Assembly (NCBI RefSeq): GCF_014773385.1
Contig: NZ_JACXAI010000022.1
Location: 1-64,000 of the forward strand
Length of the DNA: 64,000 nucleotides
Reading direction: 5' to 3'
Source of the DNA: Metabacillus arenae
Lineage (GTDB): Bacteria > Bacillota > Bacilli > Bacillales > Bacillaceae
The notes under the pieces: generated by a model
Told to the model about the DNA's origin: nothing
The model's input: only the letters and a program-made list of their open reading frames with translations
The model's database searches: none
Made by a program: the position numbers and the translations under genes
In this document: in pieces, positions 18,467 through 27,062 of the stretch
Numbering within the stretch: the stretch's first letter is position 1
How the letters are laid out: each line of letters starts with the position of its first letter

Positions 18467-18907
18467 ATGAAAATCGAATTACGTCGGATATCAACATTGC
18501 AACATCTTGTAAAAGCGCAGACGAGAAGCTTAGTCATGGATGTAGATACGAATCTTGGGGGAGAAGACGTTGGCTTTCGTCCATTTGAAGTATGGCTAAC
18601 GAGTCTATCATCATGCTCAGCATATACAATGACAAGATATGCACGAGAAAATAAGATGGATTTACAAGATATTCAAATGACAGCAGAAGATACGGTCGAT
18701 GAAACGGGACATATTTCTGCTGTTACGTTTCATGTTGCCACTAAAGGTGATTTAACAAAAGAACAGAAAGAAGAATTATTCACCTATGTCCGTAATAATT
18801 GCAAATTATTACGGACTGTCAGTTCGAATATTCAAGTACATTATTTAGATGCTCAGGCAGAGGAAGGGGAAAATTGTAAGGTAGAAGGTGGGAACTGCTG
18901 TTTATAG
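18467..18907 (+). CDS. OsmC/YhfA-family protein
   Basis: A 146-residue OsmC-fold protein: the segment VGFRPFEVWLTSLSSCSAYTMTRYARE holds the conserved cysteine of the peroxidatic helix, and NNCKLLRTVSSNIQVHY the second. A Cys-rich tail (CKVEGGNCCL) is an addition. OsmC proteins reduce organic hydroperoxides or bind thiol/persulfide species; near cstB and rhodanese genes the latter is attractive but unproven. It follows glcF by 23 bp and ends the apparent operon. Confidence 0.78.
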   Translation: MKIELRRISTLQHLVKAQTRSLVMDVDTNLGGEDVGFRPFEVWLTSLSSCSAYTMTRYARENKMDLQDIQMTAEDTVDETGHISAVTFHVATKGDLTKEQKEELFTYVRNNCKLLRTVSSNIQVHYLDAQAEEGENCKVEGGNCCL

Positions 18908-18962
18908 ATTAGTAAACTCATAACGGTGCTTGATTGATCAATTTTCTCAGGAAAAAGAAGGT

Positions 18963-19661
18963 TTATTTTAATCGCACTTTTTTACAAACGGTATCACTTT
19001 TTTGAAAAGCAGTACTTGTATGGTATGTACTAAAAATTTTGTCATAGTCATACTCGCTCGTATTGTTTGCCACTTTTCCAAATTCTGTTTTGGTTGCCGC
19101 TGGTGCCAAAACTTTAGCTTGTAAGTTTGCATTGGCGGCTTTCAGTTCATGGGCCAATCCCTCGGTAAATACACTGACAAAAATCTTGGAAGCACAGTAG
19201 GTAACGGCCGTTGGCACGATTGTGTATCCACCAGCTGAAGATATATTGATTAATTGTGTACCATCCACGTCTTTATAATCACGTACATACAAGGACGAAA
19301 AGATAGTTAGGACTTCCACGTTTAGGCGCAGCATTGTTTCAATCTTTTCCAAGTCTTGACCGGACACACTTTCATAGCTACCGAAACCTGCATTATTAAT
19401 CCATGTTTCGATTTGATATGAATTTAACTCTTTATAGAGTTGATGAGCGTTTTGACTAATGGAAACATCGACTGCTTTTATCACAATATCCAGCTCAGGA
19501 ATTTCCTGCAAGATTTCCCTTTTCGGGTCGTTCAGATTGTTTTCACGGCGAGCAACAAGTATGATATTTTTCTTGCGTTTTGCGAAAGCCTTAGCTGTCG
19601 CGTAACCTATACCAGAGCTTGCTCCGGTAATAACTGTATATTTCCCTGTGTATCCATTTTA
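18963..19661 (-). pseudogene. short-chain dehydrogenase, broken at both ends
   Basis: The frame reads YTVITGASSGIGYATAKAF from about 19650 (Rossmann TGxxxGIG), then NNAGFGSYE and the catalytic YCASK, so this is an SDR. The nearest ATG (19660) is one base out of frame with the Rossmann motif, and the C-terminus is abruptly replaced by a short unrelated tail at 18963. A start-proximal frameshift plus a 3' truncation make it non-functional. It belongs with the NTF2-like fragment and MerR gene upstream, a common trio. Confidence 0.7.
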
Positions 19662-19671
19662 ATCTTCCCCT

Positions 19672-19848
19672 TTAACTTGGCATACTGACCCCTAATATAA
19701 ATTGGGGTAGCAAATAAAAAAGAACCTGATCAGACGATTCCTTTCTCATAGCAATAAAGATTACATTTTCATCCACTGATTGAAGAGCTTCTTCCGCATC
19801 ATTACTACCTAATTCTTCAAAAAACTTTTTACTGGCTGCTTCTGTCAT
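19672..19848 (-). pseudogene. truncated NTF2/SnoaL-like protein
   Basis: MTEAASKKFFEELGSND, followed by EEALQSVDENVIFIA, matches the opening helix and first strand of NTF2/SnoaL-like proteins (usual length ~130 residues), after which the sequence turns into an unrelated 25-residue tail. GGTGGAG lies upstream of the ATG at 19848. Probably a deletion removed most of the gene; the family call rests on a short stretch. Confidence 0.45.
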
Positions 19849-19935
19849 TTCAACTCCACCTCTCCTAAGTAGATACCAACTCATAAATCTACTCTAGTTG
19901 TTAGAGCGCGCTTGAAGTCAAGATATTTTTTCTGT

Positions 19936-20319
19936 TTAGGATAATCCCGATTCGAGTTTTTTGTACAATTCGATTTTCTCCTTCAGTACTTCGGAATTTT
20001 CCTGTAAAGCTGCAATTTTCGCTCTAACTAGGACTTGATGCTCCTCAAGTATTTTCCGTCGCTCTATTACCGTTGATTCCCCCTCACGTCGAAGATCAGA
20101 ATAACGAAGCATCTGCTGAATAGACATTCCCGTCTCCCGCAAGCGAAGCAGAAAAATGATCCATCTCATGTCTTCCTCGGAGTAAAAGCGCTTACCTCTT
20201 TTGTCACGTTGGATTTCATGAAGAAGCCCGATTTTTTCATAATAACGTAGTGTATGAGTGGTTAATCCTGATCGTCTAGAGGCTTCTTGAATCGTAGAAA
20301 AAAGTTCTGTATTGTTCAA
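19936..20319 (-). CDS. MerR-family regulator
   Basis: A 127-residue MerR protein: HTH and wing at residues 8-60 (TIQEASRRSGLTTHTLRYYEKIGLL), then a coiled coil (residues ~80-125) for dimerisation. No cysteine cluster for metal sensing is present, so it is of the AdhR/general-stress type. TTG start with AGGAG 9 bp upstream. It is divergent from nothing intact; its likely targets, the SDR and NTF2-like genes downstream, are decayed. Confidence 0.8.
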   Translation of the reverse strand: MNNTELFSTIQEASRRSGLTTHTLRYYEKIGLLHEIQRDKRGKRFYSEEDMRWIIFLLRLRETGMSIQQMLRYSDLRREGESTVIERRKILEEHQVLVRAKIAALQENSEVLKEKIELYKKLESGLS

Positions 20320-20591
20320 TGTAATCAGCTCCTAAAAAATTTCATTTCTAGTATCATTAAATGTTCCTGGTATAAGAGTTAATTTTCATTCGTATTGTAA
20401 CAGAATAATGATCGGGTAATTATGTAGAGAAGATACATTTAAAAAGAAAAATGCTATTGAAGAGGATTTTGAACTTCCAAAGGATGCAACTGTTTCAGAA
20501 ATTGTTGAAATGATTGGTACACAAAGTTTGATAAAAACAACACAATATTTTGGACTTACCCCTTGATTTATAAGGGTTTAGTTAATTTTTT
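20320..20591. other. intergenic with an open-frame relic
   Basis: From ~20444 a frame reads KKNAIEEDFELPKDATVSEI and on to a stop at ~20566, without a start codon or ribosome site. It looks like the end of a lost gene, but I do not recognise it. No other feature is seen. Confidence 0.35.
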
Positions 20592-20732
20592 TGTTCAAAC
20601 TTTTTTATAAAATCATGTATTTGCATGAGATGAAAAAGCTTATTTTGATCAATCTTTTTTCAAAAAAACGTATTACTGATGTAGCGATAAATCAACGGTT
20701 GACGAGTATTATTAATCAGACTTTTTTATAAA
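20592..20732 (+). repeat. Tn7-like left-end repeats, cluster B
   Basis: Three ~20-bp boxes: TGTTCAAACTTTTTTATAAA (20592-20611), TGATCAATCTTTTTTCAAAA (20646-20665) and TAATCAGACTTTTTTATAAA (20713-20732). They lie in the same orientation, 124 bp before a tnsA-like reading frame. Tn7-family elements carry several ~20-bp TnsB sites at each end with tnsA near one end, which fits. Matching boxes in the opposite orientation occur at 31880-31899, 52128-52141 and 63784-63798. Confidence 0.6.
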
Positions 20733-20855
20733 GCTACAGGTTTTGTTTTTATAGAAAAAAAGTACTTTATTTGGTAAAAAAGATGTTTACTGAAGCTGTT
20801 GTTATGAGCTAATCATAATAGCAGCTTTTTTCTATTCAAATAATGGAGGTTTCCT

Positions 20856-21191
20856 ATGTCAAAGCGCACAAATGGTTGGACAGAAGAAAAAATCGCTCGT
20901 TACTACGCTGAAGGACGTGGAAAAGGTGAATTAGCAAGTTACAAACCATGGTTGACGATTCAAAATGTTCCCTCTTCAGGTCGTGTACATCGATTTAAAG
21001 GTTGGAAAACAAACCGTATAGTAAGTGATTTAAAAGAAGAATTAATTAGTGATGTGATAAATAAATTGAAACAAGAATTGTCTCTAATTGGTACTTATCA
21101 AGAAGTGAATGAATCCAGTTTAGCAAATAGAATAAGAATTGACACTATCCAGCATCATGCTATAATCTATTTAGAAATTTATAAATCGTAA
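20856..21191 (+). pseudogene. tnsA: truncated tnsA-like transposase subunit
   Basis: Residues 1-60 match the N-terminus of Tn7 TnsA: WTEEKIARYYAEGRGKG, YKPWLTIQNVPSSGR, HRFKGWKTNRI. TnsA is the endonuclease that cuts the 5' ends of the element. After residue ~62 the sequence no longer follows TnsA, and the protein is 111 residues instead of ~270, lacking the catalytic domain. It has a good GGAGG site and an open frame. The strong promoter of the metallophore operon lies in its 3' part. Non-functional as a nuclease; a shortened DNA-binding relic cannot be excluded. Confidence 0.65.
21139..21166 (+). promoter_or_regulatory. sigma-A promoter of cntKLM
   Basis: TTGACA (21139-21144), a 16-bp spacer and TATAAT (21161-21166) form a near-ideal vegetative promoter. 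Transcription should start near 21173, just before the Zur box. Confidence 0.75.
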
Positions 21192-21202
21192 TAATTACGA
21201 TT
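21184..21202. promoter_or_regulatory. Zur box, cntK promoter
   Basis: AATCGTAAT-A-ATTACGATT is a perfect 9-1-9 inverted repeat and equals the core of the Bacillus Zur consensus. It lies ~10-30 bp after the predicted start site, so zinc-loaded Zur would block the operon. This ties the metallophore genes to zinc starvation. Confidence 0.88.
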
Positions 21203-21267
21203 ATCGGGGATGATACTCTATAAAGCAAAAAAAGTTTAAATAAAAAATATAAGTACTGAGGGTAGTT

Positions 21268-22104
21268 ATGATGAAACTGGAAATTGATTTTATAAAATGT
21301 AATCCAACACAAAATATGACGATTCTTGTTAAAACGATTCATCCATTTGAAGAGTACACGAACATTGCTTCAAAACTTATGTCATATGATAGCGTGAATG
21401 CTGAACAAGTAGGGTTTATAGAAAAATCGACAAAAAAGGAAGTGGCTGCACACTTAAAAATGGCTGGCGGGGAATTTTGTGGTAATGCTTGTATGGCACT
21501 GGCGGGATATATTGCATCTAATAAAGGGCTAAGGCAGAATGATTCGGAGGAAATAGTATTAGAAGTTTCTGGTACAGACGAATTAGTCATGTGCCGGGTG
21601 ATAAAAAAGATTGATGAATACTACTGTCAAGTCACGATGCCTATTCCTAAAAAGATTGAACAGAGAGTCATAACATATGATGGAAGCGATTTGGAGATTT
21701 TTATCGTTAGATACCGCGAGTTTATTCACATTGTGATAGAAGTTGAACAATTTAATAAAGCGGTGAGAGAAAAAGCACAAACATTAGCAAAATTACTAGG
21801 AGTAACTTTAGAGGCTAATTTGATTGGAATTTTGTTATATAAACCAGAATCTGATGAATTGGCCCCTCTTATTTATGTCCCAGATCTAGATACTATGATT
21901 TGGGAAAGAGGGTGTGGTTCAGGTACTGCCTCTTTAGGAGCCTATTTGGCTTGGAAGAAAAAAGGGAGGGTTTCAGCGCAAGCAAAACAGCCAGGTGGCA
22001 CTATTCAAGTTGTGGCGGATTGGAATAAAGAAAAGTTACAAAGTCTTAAAATTGAAGGTACCGTTGGAATAGTTGCACAAGGTAAAGCTTTTGTACATGT
22101 TTAG
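21268..22104 (+). CDS. cntK: CntK histidine racemase
   Basis: A 278-residue DapF-fold racemase with the two catalytic-cysteine loops GGEFCGNAC (Cys71) and ERGCGSGTAS (Cys216). In staphylopine synthesis CntK converts L-His to D-His, the first building block. The downstream nicotianamine-synthase-like and opine dehydrogenase genes separate it from lysine-pathway DapF. ATG 21268 and ATG 21271 are adjacent; GAGGG spacing slightly favours the second. Confidence 0.88.
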   Translation: MMKLEIDFIKCNPTQNMTILVKTIHPFEEYTNIASKLMSYDSVNAEQVGFIEKSTKKEVAAHLKMAGGEFCGNACMALAGYIASNKGLRQNDSEEIVLEVSGTDELVMCRVIKKIDEYYCQVTMPIPKKIEQRVITYDGSDLEIFIVRYREFIHIVIEVEQFNKAVREKAQTLAKLLGVTLEANLIGILLYKPESDELAPLIYVPDLDTMIWERGCGSGTASLGAYLAWKKKGRVSAQAKQPGGTIQVVADWNKEKLQSLKIEGTVGIVAQGKAFVHV

Positions 22105-22130
22105 CTATCATACTTTGCGGGGTGAAAGAA

Positions 22131-22949
22131 GTGCATATTCTAGAGAAACTTGAGATGAATGCAGCAGAACAGTTTAAAGTCTCATTAAAGGAGTTCTCAC
22201 AGAAATTTCACAATTTGGCAGTATCCTATGATCATACCGTGAATAATTGTTCGAAGTTAGAGAGTTTGATAGATGCTTATTCAAACTTTATAACAAATAA
22301 AGAGAACAAAGAAACGTGGGAACGACTAGAACAGCAAAAATCCAGTGATTTGAAGCAACTTGTGGTGGACTTGAGAAAGAAATCAGCCCTATGTGTGGCT
22401 ATCATGGAAAAATATCGTGCATTAAAGTTACAGAATGGAGAAGCTGAAATAACCGATTATTTTAAAAATATCGAGTCATGTATTGAAGAAGAATTTGGCA
22501 GCTTTCAAGTTACTTCTGACTCCAAAGTGTTACTAGTCGGATCAGGTGCATTTCCAATGACACCTATATTGATTGCTAAGTGTACAGGGGCAGAGGTTGT
22601 TGGCATAGATATTGATGCTGAGGCTATTGAACTTGGACAAAACGTAGTGGAGAAACTAGGAAGAGGTTTAAATATTCGTTTGGAAAAAGTGCTTGTGGAG
22701 AAACTTGATTTTACAAAAGATGCGACGCATATCATCTTTAGCTCAACGGTTGAAAGTAAATACGACATATTGGACCAACTACATACACTGACGAACAAAA
22801 GAGTGGAGGTGGCGATGAGATATGGTAATCAACTGAAATCTTTATTTAACTATCCATTAAGGAAAGTAAATGAACAAAAATGGGAGGTAGTTGAGCATAT
22901 CTTGCGTCCAGACAATGTGTTTGATATCGCTTTATATAAAAAAGCATAG
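22131..22949 (+). CDS. cntL: CntL nicotianamine-synthase-like aminobutyrate transferase
   Basis: A 272-residue protein with a helical N-terminal half and a SAM-binding Rossmann half (KVLLVGSGAFPMTPILIAK, EVVGIDIDAEAIELGQ). CntL moves the aminobutyrate group of SAM to D-His, giving the intermediate that CntM reduces. GTG 22131 is preferred because the GTG at 22122 is part of the GGGGTG ribosome site. It starts 26 bp after cntK. Confidence 0.87.
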   Translation: MHILEKLEMNAAEQFKVSLKEFSQKFHNLAVSYDHTVNNCSKLESLIDAYSNFITNKENKETWERLEQQKSSDLKQLVVDLRKKSALCVAIMEKYRALKLQNGEAEITDYFKNIESCIEEEFGSFQVTSDSKVLLVGSGAFPMTPILIAKCTGAEVVGIDIDAEAIELGQNVVEKLGRGLNIRLEKVLVEKLDFTKDATHIIFSSTVESKYDILDQLHTLTNKRVEVAMRYGNQLKSLFNYPLRKVNEQKWEVVEHILRPDNVFDIALYKKA

Positions 22950-22979
22950 ATTGCTTGACTGTAAGAAAGGGAGGAGTTT

Positions 22980-24296
22980 ATGGCCGATTTTAAACGTGTC
23001 TTACTATTAGGAACTGGACCGACATCTATTCAACTTGCTTTATTGTTAAAAAAACAGCGGAATTGCTCCGTAGGAATTGCGGGGAGAGCATCTGTTCGAT
23101 CAGAAAGTTTTTTTGAGTCCATCCAGCAAAATAATCAGCTTAGCCGTGTAAGTGTTCAAAATGAAAAACATCAAGCCATGGAAGGTGAATGCTTCATCGA
23201 TCACCTTTTTAATGGATATGAAACCATTACGGGCGAATGGGATACTCTTATTTTCTCTGTAACAACGGATGCCTATGTTGAAGTATTGGAAAAAATCAGC
23301 AATCAGCTCTTAAAACAAGTAAAGTGTATTGTTTTAATGTCTCCGACCTTCGGATCCAACAGCTTAATAAGAAATTATATGAACCAACTTCATTCTGATG
23401 CAGAAATTATTAGTTTTTCTACATACCTTGGGGATACCCGATGGATGGATGATAGACCATCTCATCATGTTTTAACAACGGCAGTCAAGAAAAAGGTATA
23501 CATAGGCTCGACGCACCATTCGTCTAAAAATATTGAAATACTATCTAAAGTTTATGAGCAATTAGGTATTGAGCTAGATGTCATGGATTCTCCACTTGAG
23601 GCGGAAACAAGAAATATTTCTTTATACGTACATCCACCTTTGTTTATGAATGACTTCTCATTAAATGCGATTTTCGGAGATGTAAATAACAAGAAATACG
23701 TATATAAAATTTATCCTGAAGGACCTATTACGCAATATTTAATTCGTGATATGTTATCCCAATGGAAAGAAATAATGAATGTTTTAGAGGAAATAAATAT
23801 AAAAAGTATAAATTTACTTAAATTTATGACAGACGATAATTATCCAGTAAGGTTGGAAAGCTTATCCCGTCAAGATATAGAAAGTTTTAATCACTTAGAA
23901 ACTATTCATCAAGAGTACTTGTTATATATACGTTATACCTCACTATTAATGGATCCTTTTTCAGAACCAGATGAGAATGGAAGATATTTCGATTTTTCTG
24001 CTGTTCCAATTAGGAAAATGTTTGTCAATAGAGAAGGGTTTTTGGATATTCCAAGGATGCCTAAAGAAGATTATTATCGCATAAAAATAATACAAGGAAT
24101 CGCAAGATATTTAGACTCAGAATGTCCAACAATAGATAAATTCATTAAAACATATGAGAGTAAAATTGTAGAGGTTGCTCAATCTCATGAAAACGAATTG
24201 TTATCTGATGGATTTGTAGTACAAAGTTTTGACGAAGACCTGAATATGATTTGTAGTGAAATAGGAAAAAGTATAGGAACAAAGCAATTGAAATAG
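22980..24296 (+). CDS. cntM: CntM opine (staphylopine) dehydrogenase
   Basis: A 438-residue opine dehydrogenase with an N-terminal nucleotide loop (LLGTGPTSIQLA), and the family blocks SPTFGSNSL, FSTYLGDTRW, YVHPPLFMNDFSL and DPFSEPDENG. It condenses the CntL product with an alpha-keto acid using NAD(P)H. By published rules for this family, Arg at S. aureus position 33 favours NADPH and Asp at 150 favours pyruvate. Here the equivalents are Arg36 (AGRAS) and Asp152 (LGDTR), so staphylopine rather than an alpha-ketoglutarate opine is predicted. Alignment was by eye. Confidence 0.9.
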   Translation: MADFKRVLLLGTGPTSIQLALLLKKQRNCSVGIAGRASVRSESFFESIQQNNQLSRVSVQNEKHQAMEGECFIDHLFNGYETITGEWDTLIFSVTTDAYVEVLEKISNQLLKQVKCIVLMSPTFGSNSLIRNYMNQLHSDAEIISFSTYLGDTRWMDDRPSHHVLTTAVKKKVYIGSTHHSSKNIEILSKVYEQLGIELDVMDSPLEAETRNISLYVHPPLFMNDFSLNAIFGDVNNKKYVYKIYPEGPITQYLIRDMLSQWKEIMNVLEEINIKSINLLKFMTDDNYPVRLESLSRQDIESFNHLETIHQEYLLYIRYTSLLMDPFSEPDENGRYFDFSAVPIRKMFVNREGFLDIPRMPKEDYYRIKIIQGIARYLDSECPTIDKFIKTYESKIVEVAQSHENELLSDGFVVQSFDEDLNMICSEIGKSIGTKQLK

Positions 24297-24299
24297 AAC

Positions 24300-24327
24300 T
24301 TGTCTTAAACTAATAGTTTAATATACT
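24300..24327 (+). promoter_or_regulatory. sigma-A promoter of cntA operon
   Basis: TTGTCT (24300-24305), 16 bp, TATACT (24322-24327), in the 121-bp gap between cntM and cntA. It allows the transporter genes to be transcribed separately from the synthesis genes. Confidence 0.55.
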
Positions 24328-24330
24328 ATG

Positions 24331-24353
24331 TAAATAGTAATTATTTCGTTTTA
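24331..24353. promoter_or_regulatory. second Zur box, cntA promoter
   Basis: The 23 bp beginning TAAATAGTAATTATTTCG match the Zur consensus with three mismatches, and start right after the predicted -10 box. It implies independent zinc control of the importer genes, probably with weaker affinity than the perfect box before cntK. Confidence 0.65.
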
Positions 24354-24417
24354 TGGTAGAGACATTGTTTTAATAAAGTAAATTAAAATTAAGTATGACT
24401 AAAGGGAGAGAAGTAGA

Positions 24418-26037
24418 TTGTTAATTAAAAAATGTAAGTTAGTGGGTCTGATATTTTTGGTTATATCTATTCTAGTTGCCTGCTCTGCAGAAAATTCTAC
24501 TAGTGAAAAAAAGGAAGATGATGCAGCTAAAAGTGAAAACGAATTAATTTATACATCAGCTAAAGACATCAATGATATGAATCCTCATCTTTACACAGGT
24601 TCCATGCCAGCACAAGGGATGGTATATGAATCATTAGTTGAGAACACTGAAGACGGAATTAAGCCTTTACTCGCTGAGTCGTGGAAAGTTTCAGAAGATG
24701 GAAAAGTATACACTTTCTATTTAAGAAAAGATGTGAAATTTCATGATGGTGAGCCGTTTAACGCAGAGGCAGTGAAGAAAAATATTGAAGCTGTACAGAA
24801 TAATGCAGAAAAGCATGCCTGGATTAAGTTATCGACAAAAATAGAAAGTGTGAATGCAGTAGATGAGCATACGGTTGAATTAGTATTGTCAGAAGCATAC
24901 TATCCAACTTTGGTTGAATTGTCGATGACCAGACCGTATGTATTCATATCACCTAAAGATTTTAAAAACGGGGAAACAAAGGATGGTGTAAATGGTTTTA
25001 ACGGTACAGGACCATATATTTTGACTGAACATAAAACGGATGAGTACGCAACGTTTGAAGCAAATGAAGACTATTGGAATGGGTCACCTAAAATTAAAAA
25101 GATTACGTCTAAAGTACTTCCAGCTGGGGAAACGACATTGTTAGCTTTACAAAAAGGAGAAGTCAACTTTGTATTTACAGATGATCGTGGCGCAGATAGT
25201 CTCAATGTCGAAGCAATGAATCAATTAGTCGATTCCGGAGACTATCAACTTGTAAGAAGTGAACCAATGAACACCAAAATGATTGTAGCAAATAGCAGTA
25301 AAGCTGATAATCCAATAAGTGAAACAGCTGTTCGTGAAGCCATTTGGTACTCGATTGATAGAGAAACCATTAGTAAAGATATTTTTAATGGCACAGAATC
25401 AGTGGCTCACACACTATTTTCACCTAACGTAAATTATGCAGATGTCGACTTAAAGAAGAGAGGCTATGATGTAGAAAAAGCCAAGGAGATTCTAGAAAAA
25501 AATGGATGGAAATTAGAGAATGGTAATGAAGTTAGAACCAAAGATGGAAAAAAATTAGCCATGGAGCTCTATTATGATAGCAATTCGTCTTCTCAAAAAA
25601 CACAGGCTGAATTTATTCAGGCTTCATTAAAAGAGATTGGTCTTCAACTGGAGATTATTGGTGAAGAGTCAACTTCAATCGCTAATAGAAGATCAACTGG
25701 TGACTATGATTTATTATTCAATCAAACTTGGGGTCTAGCGTATGACCCACAAAGTACAATTGCTGCTTTTACATCTGAAGCTTCTTATTTGCACACGACA
25801 AAAGGCATTGATAAAGCAGATGAACTATACAAGAAGATTGAACAAGTTATGATATCTACAGATGAGCAAACTAGAAAATCATTGTACGCTGATATTCTGA
25901 CGATTGTTCATGAAGAAGCGATTTTTATTCCTATTTCAAATGGAAGTGTAACTGTAGTAGCCCCGAAGAATTTAAGCGGAATATCATTTAAGCAAACTCA
26001 ATTTGAGCTGCCATTTGAGTTGATGAACTTTAAATAG
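24418..26037 (+). CDS. cntA: CntA metallophore-binding lipoprotein
   Basis: A 539-residue family-5 (oligopeptide/nickel type) extracytoplasmic binding protein with lipobox LVAC (Cys22). Blocks YTFYLRKDVKFHDGEPF, GTGPYILTEH and YDLLFNQTWGLAYDPQ are typical. CntA captures the metal-metallophore complex at the cell surface. TTG start with GGGAGAG upstream. Confidence 0.88.
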   Translation: MLIKKCKLVGLIFLVISILVACSAENSTSEKKEDDAAKSENELIYTSAKDINDMNPHLYTGSMPAQGMVYESLVENTEDGIKPLLAESWKVSEDGKVYTFYLRKDVKFHDGEPFNAEAVKKNIEAVQNNAEKHAWIKLSTKIESVNAVDEHTVELVLSEAYYPTLVELSMTRPYVFISPKDFKNGETKDGVNGFNGTGPYILTEHKTDEYATFEANEDYWNGSPKIKKITSKVLPAGETTLLALQKGEVNFVFTDDRGADSLNVEAMNQLVDSGDYQLVRSEPMNTKMIVANSSKADNPISETAVREAIWYSIDRETISKDIFNGTESVAHTLFSPNVNYADVDLKKRGYDVEKAKEILEKNGWKLENGNEVRTKDGKKLAMELYYDSNSSSQKTQAEFIQASLKEIGLQLEIIGEESTSIANRRSTGDYDLLFNQTWGLAYDPQSTIAAFTSEASYLHTTKGIDKADELYKKIEQVMISTDEQTRKSLYADILTIVHEEAIFIPISNGSVTVVAPKNLSGISFKQTQFELPFELMNFK

Positions 26038-26045
26038 AAATATAA

Positions 26046-26073
26046 ATAAAAGGAGATTTTTCCCCTTTTTATT
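26046..26073 (+). terminator. intercistronic hairpin after cntA
   Basis: AAAAGGAGA-TTTT-TCCCCTTTTT followed by ATTTTT forms a short stem with a T-rich tail between cntA and cntB. Partial termination here would give more binding protein than permease, a common arrangement. Confidence 0.5.
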
Positions 26074-26129
26074 TTTGAGGAAGTATAAACGTTTAAAGTC
26101 TTGATATTTCAATGGAAAGGAGAATACCT

Positions 26130-27062
26130 ATGGGAAGTTACATCATTAGGAGAGTACTAATTACAGTACCCTTACTTTTAACCATTTCGTTTTTGACCTT
26201 TATCTTAATTAATCTTTCGCCTTTAGACCCAGCTGAGGTGGTGTTACAAGCTCAAGGTGTCCCACAGATAACAGAAGAATTATTAGAACAAACAAAAGAG
26301 CAGCTTGGGATGGATAAGCCGTTTATTTTACAATACTTTGACTGGCTTTATGCAACCTTACAGTTGGATTTTGGAGAATCATATATTAATGGGAAACCAG
26401 TGTGGTCACTACTAGTCCCAGCATTTTTTAATACATTCAAGTTAACGTTAGTTTCATCGGTTTCCATTATCTTTATGTCTATATTACTAGGTGTAATTTG
26501 TGCGTTGAATGAAGGGAAAATAATTGATAAATCGGTAAGAGGATTTTCGTTTTTCTTAACAGCAATGCCGTCATACTGGCTGGCATCTATTATGATTTGG
26601 TACATATCGGTTAAATTAGATTTTTTACCAACAAGTGGGATGGTATCGTATAAAAGTTATATCTTACCGGTTATTGTCATCACGATCAGTTATGCTGGTA
26701 TTTATTTTAGAAATGTTAGAACATCTATGTTAAACAATTTAAATGAGGATTACGTTTTATATGGAAGAGCCTCAGGGTTATCAGAAATGAAAATCACTAA
26801 GCATATACTAAGAAATTCATTACAGGTTGCCATTTCGATCTTTGGTATGTCTATACCCATCATATTGGGAAGCACAGTCGTTATAGAAAACGTTTTTGCA
26901 TGGCCAGGCTTAGGGACTCTAAGTGTTAAAGCAATTCTAAGCAGAGATTTTCCTATCATACAGGCCTACGTTCTTATATTAGCAGCAGCCTTTGTTTTGT
27001 TTAATACGATCTCCGACATTATAAATGCTGCGATGAATCCTAAGTTAAGGAATGATCTTTAA
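26130..27062 (+). CDS. cntB: CntB permease
   Basis: A 310-residue DppB/NikB-type permease with six predicted membrane segments, the N-terminal motif YIIRRVLITVPLLLTISFLTF and the EAA-like loop DYVLYGRASGLSEMKITKHIL. It forms the import channel with CntC. ATG 26130 has AAAGGAG 7 bp upstream; the earlier in-frame ATG (26112) lacks a site. Confidence 0.87.
   Translation: MGSYIIRRVLITVPLLLTISFLTFILINLSPLDPAEVVLQAQGVPQITEELLEQTKEQLGMDKPFILQYFDWLYATLQLDFGESYINGKPVWSLLVPAFFNTFKLTLVSSVSIIFMSILLGVICALNEGKIIDKSVRGFSFFLTAMPSYWLASIMIWYISVKLDFLPTSGMVSYKSYILPVIVITISYAGIYFRNVRTSMLNNLNEDYVLYGRASGLSEMKITKHILRNSLQVAISIFGMSIPIILGSTVVIENVFAWPGLGTLSVKAILSRDFPIIQAYVLILAAAFVLFNTISDIINAAMNPKLRNDL

Noticed and set aside
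21268-22104. Lysine-pathway diaminopimelate epimerase (DapF)
   Set aside because: The fold and cysteines are the same, but the gene is in an operon with cntL and cntM under a Zur box.
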